Positions 56,739 to 64,000 of a DNA stretch of 64,000 nt are shown here, one piece after another. The stretch covers positions 9,841,001 to 9,905,000 of the forward strand of contig NZ_JACHMI010000001.1 of the NCBI RefSeq assembly GCF_014207985.1, in the 5' to 3' direction. The notes below the pieces were generated by a model. That model made no database searches. It had not been told where the DNA came from and saw only the letters and a list, made by a program, of their open reading frames with translations. Within the stretch, counting starts at the first letter, position 1, and each line of letters opens with the position of its first letter. Made by a program: the position numbers and the translations under genes. The DNA comes from Nonomuraea rubra. Its GTDB lineage: Bacteria > Actinomycetota > Actinomycetes > Streptosporangiales > Streptosporangiaceae.

Positions 56739-57625
56739 TGCGGAGCGTGGCGGGGGCCGTGCTGAGGCTCTACCCGAAAGCCTGGCGGGATCGGTACGGC
56801 GAGGAGGTCGCCGACCTGATCGCCGCGCGGCCGGTGCGGCTGCGCACGGTGACCGACCTGGCCGCCGGGGCGGCCGACGCGTGGCTGCACCACCGCCGCA
56901 TCCCCGGCGCCCGGCCGCTGCGCGTGCCGCTCTCCGCGGTCCTGGTCGCCGGCGTCTACGCCCTGTGGCTGCTGTGGGGCCCGGCCGGGCGGGACGCGTC
57001 CGGCCTCGTGTTCTCGTCGGAGCAGGCGTCCGAGGCCGGCTGGTTGTTCAGGACGGCCATGTCGTGCTTCCTCGCGGCGGGCGCGATGGCGCTGCTGTCG
57101 CCGTTGCAGCTCGGCATCGCCGCGCGCGCGGCGGGCAAGCGGGCGCCCTACGGTGCGGCGGCGCGGGCGACGGGGCGGCGGGTGCTGGTGACGGCGCTCA
57201 TCCTGGCCCTCCCGATCGGGCTCGTCCTGATGATGTACGTCGGCGTCGAGCTGGGCTGGGGGCGTCCCGTTGGCGCGCTCGGCAGTGCCATGGCCGGTGG
57301 CTTCTTCGTGCCGGCCCTCATGGCGCTGGTCCTGCCGTTGCCGCTGGCCGCGGCGGCGTCCCCGCTGATGGCGGGCGCGGCGCGGGCCGCCGGCAGGTCG
57401 CTGGCGGTGGCGGCCATGCTGAACGCGATCGCCTGGCCGGCCGTGATGGGGCTGATGGTGCTGGGGGTGCGGGACGGGTCGCCGTGGCACGTGGCGGCGG
57501 TGGCGGCCGGGGCGCTGATCAGCGTCGGCTTGGCGGCGCTGGTCGCTTGGACCGCGCTCAGGCGGTCCCCGGACGACCCGGCGGCCCTGCCCGGGCACTC
57601 ACCGCTCGGCCCGACCCGCATCTGA
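56735..57625 (+). CDS. Membrane protein coupled to PadR
   Basis: A 296-residue protein. The N-terminal 45 residues (LRLYPKAWRDRYGEEVADLI) are typical of PadR-linked actinobacterial membrane proteins. About seven hydrophobic segments follow. ATG overlaps the PadR stop. Function unknown. Confidence 0.75.
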   Translation: MMRSVAGAVLRLYPKAWRDRYGEEVADLIAARPVRLRTVTDLAAGAADAWLHHRRIPGARPLRVPLSAVLVAGVYALWLLWGPAGRDASGLVFSSEQASEAGWLFRTAMSCFLAAGAMALLSPLQLGIAARAAGKRAPYGAAARATGRRVLVTALILALPIGLVLMMYVGVELGWGRPVGALGSAMAGGFFVPALMALVLPLPLAAAASPLMAGAARAAGRSLAVAAMLNAIAWPAVMGLMVLGVRDGSPWHVAAVAAGALISVGLAALVAWTALRRSPDDPAALPGHSPLGPTRI

Positions 57626-57730
57626 GCGGCCCTCGCGGCGGCGCGGCGCAGGCAGGCGGCTTCCCGGCGGCGCGCCACTGCCGGTTTCCCCAGGCGCGTC
57701 ATCGCCGTCTTTCCCCGGACGCGCGCCGCC

Positions 57731-57790
57731 GCCGCCTTCCTCAGGCGCGCGCCGCCTTCCTCAGGCGCGCGCCGCCTTCCTCGGGCGCGC
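57731..57790. repeat. 20-bp tandem repeat, three copies
   Basis: GCCGCCTTCCTCAGGCGCGC occurs at 57731, 57751 and (one base changed) 57771. More degenerate copies stretch back to about 57660. It lies in the 204-bp space between convergent genes and holds no gene. Confidence 0.8.
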
Positions 57791-57829
57791 GCCGTCGCCC
57801 ACTTCGCTGCACCGGCGGTGCCGGGGCGG

Positions 57830-58429
57830 TCAGCCGGTGGTGTGTGGTTTGAGCAGGGGCACGAGCACTTCGTCCACGATCTCGACCACCAGCCGCTCCG
57901 GGATCGGCGGGCCCTCGAAGAGGAAGTGGTGGCGCAGCAGCGCGTGCCCGGAGTCGAGGCGGCGCGGGGTGACGTCCGCCGGATCCACCTCGCCGCGCTC
58001 GACCGCCCGCCGCACGACCTCCTCCATCAGCTTCCTGGCCGTGCCCTGGGAGTTGCGGCGCATGGTGCCCAGCGGCGACTCGCCCCGCAGCGCCTCGCCC
58101 AGCAGCCCGCGCATCGCCTCACCGGCCGGGCCCGACAGGGCCTGGGCCGTGCGGGTGAGCATGGCGACCAGGTCGCCGCGCAGGCTGCCGGTGTCGGGCG
58201 AGCTCTCCGGGCTGGGCAGCGACTGGTAGACCGCCTCCATCACCAGCTCGATGCGGGTGGGCCAGCGCCGGTAGAGCGAGGCCTTGCTGGCCTTGGCGCG
58301 CTCGGCGACCCGCTCCATGGTCAGCCCGGCGTAGCCGACCTCGGCCAGCTCGTCGAGCGTGGCCTGGTAGATCGCGGCGCTGAGGGCCTCGCCCCGGCGT
58401 CGTGGCAGCTTGCGGTGGTCGGTGACCAT
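57830..58429 (-). CDS. TetR-family regulator, probably of the resistance operon
   Basis: A 199-residue regulator. Helix-turn-helix LTMERVAERAKASKASLYRR and a TetR C-terminal domain. ATG 58429 is chosen; ATG 58438 would add three residues. The gene follows the rifampicin-phosphotransferase-like gene by about 10 nt, so it may be cotranscribed with the exporter and enzyme it controls. Confidence 0.85.
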   Translation of the reverse strand: MVTDHRKLPRRRGEALSAAIYQATLDELAEVGYAGLTMERVAERAKASKASLYRRWPTRIELVMEAVYQSLPSPESSPDTGSLRGDLVAMLTRTAQALSGPAGEAMRGLLGEALRGESPLGTMRRNSQGTARKLMEEVVRRAVERGEVDPADVTPRRLDSGHALLRHHFLFEGPPIPERLVVEIVDEVLVPLLKPHTTG

Positions 58430-58439
58430 GACATGCATT

Positions 58440-61046
58440 CTAGGAAGCGCCGGTGGCGGCATCGGACGCCGTGCCGGTGCCCGTGGCCGTGCCCGCGGCC
58501 GCGCCCGTGCCCGTGGTCGTGGCCGTGGCCGTGGCAGCGTCGTGGACGGTGCCGGTGTCGCCGTTGACCGTGACGAGCCGGCCGTCCGCCAGCACCGAGG
58601 TGCCCGTGCCGGTGCCCATGACGGCCGGGATGCCGTACTCCCTGGCCACGATCGCCGCGTGGGAGGCGGCGCCGCCGGCGTCCACGACCACGGCCGCCGC
58701 GTGCTGGAACAGCGGAGTCCACGACGGGTTCGTGTACGGGCAGACGAGCACGTCGCCGGGGTCGAGCCGGCAGAAGTCGGCGGGCTTGACGATCACCTTC
58801 ACCGGGCCGGTGGCGGTGCCGCCGCCCGCCGGGGCGCCGGTGAGCAGCGCGTCGCCGGTGGCGGTGGGCGGGAAGATCGCGGCCGGGTCGATGAGCCGTA
58901 CGCCGGAGAGCTCCTCCCGCTTGAGCGCCCGCCGGCTGACGGTCTCGCGCAGCCGCTCGGCGTCCGCTCCGCGCAGGGCGGCCACGTCCTCGATCTCCTC
59001 CAGCTCGGCCAGCCGCAGGTGGAAAACGTCCTCCGGCGCGGCCAGCGCGCCCGCGTCGCGCAGGCGGCGGCCCAGCTCCAGCAGCGACCTGCGCAGGACG
59101 GGCTGCGGCATCATGAAGTAGAAGTGGCTGTCCTCCCTGAACGCGACACCCGCGCGCGCCGCCTCCACCCAGCGCGTGATCCGGGCACGACGGGCCTTCG
59201 AGCGTCGCAGCAGGGGGTGGGCGAGCAGCCGCTCAAGCGCCCCATCCGGCTGCGCGGGTGCCCCCGTGGGCGTGGGTGCCCCCGCTGGCGTAGTCGCCCC
59301 TGTGGGCGTGGGCGACCCCGCCGACGTAGGTGAACCCGCCGGCATAGGCGAACCCGCCGACGTGGGCGAACCCGTGGGCGGGGGCGGCCCCGCGGCCAGT
59401 ACCTTCACCAGGCCGAGGACGACCTCGGGGGCGTCCGCCCAGGAGGGTGTGGTGACGAGGATGGGGCTGGAGGTCTCGCGGTGGCCGTACTCGTCCAGGA
59501 ACGCCGCCAGCGCGTCCGCGAACTCGGCCGGCGGCGGGCCAGGCTCCAGCGCCCCCGTGCGCCGGGCCACCTCGGCCAGGTGTTCCAGGGCCCGGTTGGT
59601 GTCCGTGGTCCGGGTACGCGCCCCGTGCAGCAGATCCGCGAACAGCTCCCGCCGCCCCAGCAGCCGGACCGCCACCAGCAACCGCAGCAACGCCAGCCCG
59701 GTCCCCGGCAGGTAGTCGATCCGCAGGTCGGCCACGGGCGGGACCAGGTCGAGCGCCTGCCGGGGCACGCGCAGCAGCTCGTCCCACGGCATCGCCCGCA
59801 GGTCGCGGGCACGCAGCGCCTCGATCGCCACCAGGTAGTCGCGGAAGCGCCGGTCCTGCGTCCATCGCGCCGGGTCGTGCCGCCTGGCCCTGGCCAGCAC
59901 CAGGAACGGCGCCGCGAGCACCTTGGGGGCCGGCTTCGGGGCCGGGGGCAGCAGCCGGTAGACGACCTCGTCCTCCTCCTGGAGGAAGCCTTCGAACGCG
60001 TGCCGCACGCCGAAGCTGCCCAGGACGTTGCGCATCAGCCCCGCCGGGCCGTCCGGGACCCAGGTGGACATGTCGATCGGGTACGGCCGTTCGGGCAGGT
60101 ACTCCAGCAGGACGGCGGCCAGGCGGCGCTGGAACGGGTTGAGCCGGCCCAACGGAGGCGGCGGCAGCGCGGTCATCGGCCGTGCCTGCAGCAGGTGGAG
60201 CCGCCCGCCCGCGTACGCCCACTCGATGTCCTGCGGCCGCCCGAAATGCGCGGCCACGTCACGGCCCAGCCGCCCCAGCTCCGCCACCACGGCATCCGGC
60301 AACCGCCCGCCCCGCTCCCCTAGCACCCCATCCGCAGACGACGCGCCCGGCTCCCCGTCCTCGCGGACGACCCCGCCACCGGCCGCGCTGCGGATGACCA
60401 CCTCCCGCCGTCCGGGCGTGAAGTCGACGTGCCCGCGCGCGTCCAGCACGTAGTGGTCCGGCGTGACGAGCCCCGAGACGACGGCCTCGCCGAGCCCGCT
60501 GCTGGCGTCGATGACGAGCTGCGTGCGGTCGCCGGTGACCGGGTTCGCGGTGAACATGACGCCCGCCGTCTCCGCCTCCACCATGCTCTGCACGACCACC
60601 GCGATCCGCACGTCGTCATCGTTGATGCCCAGCCGGGCGCGGTAGGCGACGGCGCGCTCGGTCCAGAGCGACCCCCAGCAGCGGCGTACGGCGTCGAGCA
60701 GGGCCCGCTCGCCGACGACGTTGAGGTAGGTGTCCTGCTGGCCGGCGAACGCGGCGCCCGGCAGATCCTCGGCCGTGGCACTGGACCGCACGGCCACGGG
60801 CCCGCCGCCGAGCCGCGCGTACGCGGCCGTGATCGCCTCCCGCACGTCCGCGGGCAGCTCCACCCGCTCGAAGCCGGCGGGCGTGGACCGGCCCTGGGCC
60901 ACCAGCTCGTACGCGTGCGTGGTGACCACGAAGCCGTCGGGCACCGGAAAGGCGCTCCTGACCAGCTCGCCCAGGTTGGCGCCCTTCCCTCCGGCGATGG
61001 CCAGGTCGGCGCGGCCGAAGGCGTTCAGGGGTGCGACGAGTTTCAC
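58440..61046 (-). CDS. Rifampicin phosphotransferase-like / PEP-synthase-like enzyme
   Basis: An 868-residue protein with an N-terminal ATP-grasp (GGKGANLGELVRSAFPVPDG, AVRSSATAEDLPGAAFAGQQ, SSGLGEAVVSGLVTPD), a large middle domain (about 310-700), and a C-terminal phosphohistidine swivelling domain (GGAASHAAIVAREYG, His about 796). This order fits RPH, which phosphorylates rifamycins using ATP. The C-terminal tail (TATATTTGTG...) and a Pro/Thr/Gly linker near 555-596 are low complexity. GTG start overlaps the exporter stop (GTGA). The substrate is inferred. Confidence 0.82.
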   Translation of the reverse strand: MKLVAPLNAFGRADLAIAGGKGANLGELVRSAFPVPDGFVVTTHAYELVAQGRSTPAGFERVELPADVREAITAAYARLGGGPVAVRSSATAEDLPGAAFAGQQDTYLNVVGERALLDAVRRCWGSLWTERAVAYRARLGINDDDVRIAVVVQSMVEAETAGVMFTANPVTGDRTQLVIDASSGLGEAVVSGLVTPDHYVLDARGHVDFTPGRREVVIRSAAGGGVVREDGEPGASSADGVLGERGGRLPDAVVAELGRLGRDVAAHFGRPQDIEWAYAGGRLHLLQARPMTALPPPPLGRLNPFQRRLAAVLLEYLPERPYPIDMSTWVPDGPAGLMRNVLGSFGVRHAFEGFLQEEDEVVYRLLPPAPKPAPKVLAAPFLVLARARRHDPARWTQDRRFRDYLVAIEALRARDLRAMPWDELLRVPRQALDLVPPVADLRIDYLPGTGLALLRLLVAVRLLGRRELFADLLHGARTRTTDTNRALEHLAEVARRTGALEPGPPPAEFADALAAFLDEYGHRETSSPILVTTPSWADAPEVVLGLVKVLAAGPPPPTGSPTSAGSPMPAGSPTSAGSPTPTGATTPAGAPTPTGAPAQPDGALERLLAHPLLRRSKARRARITRWVEAARAGVAFREDSHFYFMMPQPVLRRSLLELGRRLRDAGALAAPEDVFHLRLAELEEIEDVAALRGADAERLRETVSRRALKREELSGVRLIDPAAIFPPTATGDALLTGAPAGGGTATGPVKVIVKPADFCRLDPGDVLVCPYTNPSWTPLFQHAAAVVVDAGGAASHAAIVAREYGIPAVMGTGTGTSVLADGRLVTVNGDTGTVHDAATATATTTGTGAAAGTATGTGTASDAATGAS
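59260..59385. repeat. 18-bp tandem repeat in the RPH-like gene
   Basis: Seven 18-bp units code for a six-residue Pro/Thr/Gly/Ala repeat (for example SPTSAG), an insertion in the middle domain. The copy number keeps the frame. Confidence 0.85.
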
Positions 61047-62419
61047 CGGTTCTCCTCGACATGAGCGGTGGTACGGAGGGGGCGCACGGGCAGGGCCAGC
61101 GCCAGGAGGAACGCCACGACGAGCAGCGGCGCCATGGCCGCGAACACGGGGGGCGCGGCGGCGGCGAACGCGTCACGCACCCCTTCCGGCAGGCTCGCCG
61201 GTGAGGTGCTGGAGAGGCCCGATCGCAGCGTGATCAGCGCCCCCACCAGCGCGACCCCGGCCGACGCGCCGACCTGGCGCAGGAACGTCACCGACGAGGT
61301 GGCGGTGCCGAGGTCGGCGTAGTCCACGGCGTTCTGCGCGGCCAGCACCATGACCTGCATGACCAGCCCGACCCCGAGCCCGGTCAGCAGCAGGGCGAGA
61401 ACGAGCACGACCGGCCCGGCCCCGGCCAGGCCCATCAGCCCGAGCCCCGCCGCCGACAGGGCCGTGCCCGCGACGGGGTACGGCTTGTACGTCCCCGTCC
61501 TGGTGATGAGCCGGCCGGAGACGACGGCGGTGAGCAGCACGCCGCCCATGAGCACGGTCACCAGCAGCCCGGCCTGCGTGGCGCTGGTGTGCAGGGCGAT
61601 CTGCGCGTACGCCGGCAGGTACGTGATCGTCCCGAACAGCGCGAACCCGATGAGCAGGCTGATCAGCACGGGCACCGCGAACGCCCGGTCGCGGAACAGC
61701 CGCAGCGGCAGGATCGGATCCCGCGCGTAGCGGGCGCTGACCAGCCACGCCACCACGCCGGCGGCGGCCAGGGCCAGGTAGGCGGGGTTGCCGCTCTCCC
61801 CCACCATGACCACGCCGACCACGGCGACGCCCAGCGTGAGGGCCCCGGCCACGTCGAGCGGCGCCCGCGTACGGGGCCGCGGCAGCTTCAGCGCCACGCT
61901 CAGCAGAACCAGCGCCAGCAGCCCGAGCGGCGGGTGGACGGCGAAGATCCACCGCCACCCCGGCCCGTCGACGAAGAACCCGCCGACCAGCGGCCCGCCC
62001 ACGGCGGCCACGATGTACGCGGCTCCGAACAGGCCGAGGTAACGCCCCCGCTCCCGCGGGCTCACGATCTCCCCGATGATCGCCTGGGCGCCGATCATGA
62101 GCCCGCCGCCGCCCAAGCCCTGGATCGCGCGGAAGGCGATGAACTGCGGCATCGACGTGGCCAGCCCGCACAGCACGGCTCCGGTCACGAAGATCACGAT
62201 GGCGGCCTGCATGATGGGCTTGCGGCCGTACCGGTCGCCGAGCTTGCCGTAGACGGGCATGGCGACGGTGGCGGCGACGAGGTAGGCGGTGACGACGGCG
62301 GGCATGCGGTCGAGCCCGCCCAGCGCGCCGGCGACGGCGGGCAGCGCGGGCGCCATGACCGTCTGGTCCAGCGCGCCGAGCAGCATCGCCAGCATCAGCC
62401 CGGCCAGCACGAGACCCAC
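61043..62419 (-). CDS. MFS drug exporter, DHA2 family
   Basis: A 458-residue protein with 14 membrane helices (LGALDQTVMAPALPAVAGAL, GKLGDRYGRKPIM, FRAIQGLGGGGLMIGAQAII) of the EmrB/QacA group. GTG start, with AAGGAGG about 10 nt upstream. First gene of the operon with the RPH-like gene. It probably exports drugs. Confidence 0.88.
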   Translation of the reverse strand: MGLVLAGLMLAMLLGALDQTVMAPALPAVAGALGGLDRMPAVVTAYLVAATVAMPVYGKLGDRYGRKPIMQAAIVIFVTGAVLCGLATSMPQFIAFRAIQGLGGGGLMIGAQAIIGEIVSPRERGRYLGLFGAAYIVAAVGGPLVGGFFVDGPGWRWIFAVHPPLGLLALVLLSVALKLPRPRTRAPLDVAGALTLGVAVVGVVMVGESGNPAYLALAAAGVVAWLVSARYARDPILPLRLFRDRAFAVPVLISLLIGFALFGTITYLPAYAQIALHTSATQAGLLVTVLMGGVLLTAVVSGRLITRTGTYKPYPVAGTALSAAGLGLMGLAGAGPVVLVLALLLTGLGVGLVMQVMVLAAQNAVDYADLGTATSSVTFLRQVGASAGVALVGALITLRSGLSSTSPASLPEGVRDAFAAAAPPVFAAMAPLLVVAFLLALALPVRPLRTTAHVEENR

Positions 62420-62432
62420 GGCCCACCACCTC

Positions 62433-62498
62433 CTTAGTAAACGGCACGTTCTCTAAGCAGCATAGAATTCAGCCCAGAGAAACGCAACGTTCACTAAG
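62433..62498. promoter_or_regulatory. TetR-type operator region before the exporter
   Basis: CTTAGTAAACG (62433-62443) and CGTTCTCTAAG (62447-62457) form an inverted repeat with two mismatches in each arm. AACGTTCACTAAG (62486-62498) is a further half-site. They overlap the exporter promoter and are the likely target of the TetR at 57830. Confidence 0.65.
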
Positions 62499-62509
62499 AC
62501 GCGAAAAAA

Positions 62510-62578
62510 GGGGCACGGCGAGAACACTCGCCGTACCCCTGTCAGAACCGGGCACGGCGAGAACGCTCGCCGTGCCCG
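62510..62578 (-). terminator. Tandem hairpin terminators after leuA
   Basis: Two 30-nt hairpins with near-identical stems: 62549-62578 (perfect 13-bp stem) and 62510-62539 (one mismatch). Read in the leuA direction the second is followed by CTTTTTTCGC, a rho-independent terminator. The pair looks like a duplication. Confidence 0.82.
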
Positions 62579-62594
62579 TGTCGGAAACGCCGCG

Positions 62595-64000
<1,406 letters not shown>

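Overview
This is a GC-rich actinobacterial chromosome segment. Many GTG starts, ATGA/GTGA gene overlaps, and the mix of GntR, TetR, PadR, MarR and ECF regulators suggest a Streptosporangiales genome such as Nonomuraea. That placement is inference from gene content, not a database result. No rRNA, tRNA, CRISPR array, phage or transposase was seen.

Region 1 (about 0.4-19.4 kb) is the most coherent block and reads as an oxalate-use island. A leftward operon (18126 to 9982) encodes oxalyl-CoA decarboxylase, formyl-CoA:oxalate CoA-transferase, an ADP-forming acyl-CoA ligase, an atypical Nramp-like transporter, a small membrane protein and a TerC protein. Divergent from it is a ketopantoate-reductase-family enzyme that I propose is the oxalyl-CoA reductase giving glyoxylate. 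A second leftward operon (7352 to 442) encodes succinyl-CoA-ligase-like SucC and SucD, hydroxypyruvate isomerase, tartronate semialdehyde reductase, glyoxylate carboligase and an aldehyde dehydrogenase, i.e. the glycerate pathway for glyoxylate. An OxlT-like MFS carrier and a GntR/FCD regulator sit between the two. ATACnGTAT palindromes occur in the control regions of both operons, the carrier and the reductase, so one regulator probably controls the whole set.

Region 2 (19.4-24.3 kb) holds a zinc-uptake operon znuA-znuC-znuB-zur behind a Zur-box-like site, then an EamA exporter divergent from a CGNR zinc-finger regulator. Region 3 (24.5-31.5 kb) holds a Nudix hydrolase, an ABC permease that has lost or lacks its ATPase gene, a saccharopine-dehydrogenase-like protein divergent from an AraC regulator, a DUF4239-type membrane protein, polyprenyl diphosphate synthase and RecO.

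Region 4 (31.6-39.5 kb) has a CDP-alcohol phosphatidyltransferase with a membrane partner, a secreted GH16-CBM6 glucanase behind two AGCGCT-centred palindromes, a 2OG-Fe(II) oxygenase, a broken DUF4239-type gene, and one open frame that joins a complete GH1 beta-glucosidase to a complete LacI repressor. Region 5 (39.6-48.3 kb) carries an Lrp regulator with a DDAH-like hydrolase and ornithine aminotransferase, an ECF sigma factor with a CU044_5270-type partner, a methyltransferase, a PhoD-like phosphatase and a glutamate-dehydrogenase-family enzyme.

Region 6 (48.3-64 kb) has a 152-bp inverted-repeat element, a MarR regulator divergent from an amide-use operon (signal-less AmiC-like binding protein, APC permease, acetamidase/formamidase), a trypsin-like protease, a YrdB/epimerase/oxidoreductase operon divergent from its TetR, and a PadR regulator with a membrane protein. 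It ends with a drug-resistance-like operon (DHA2 exporter, rifampicin-phosphotransferase-like enzyme, TetR) and the 3' part of leuA, which runs off the window.
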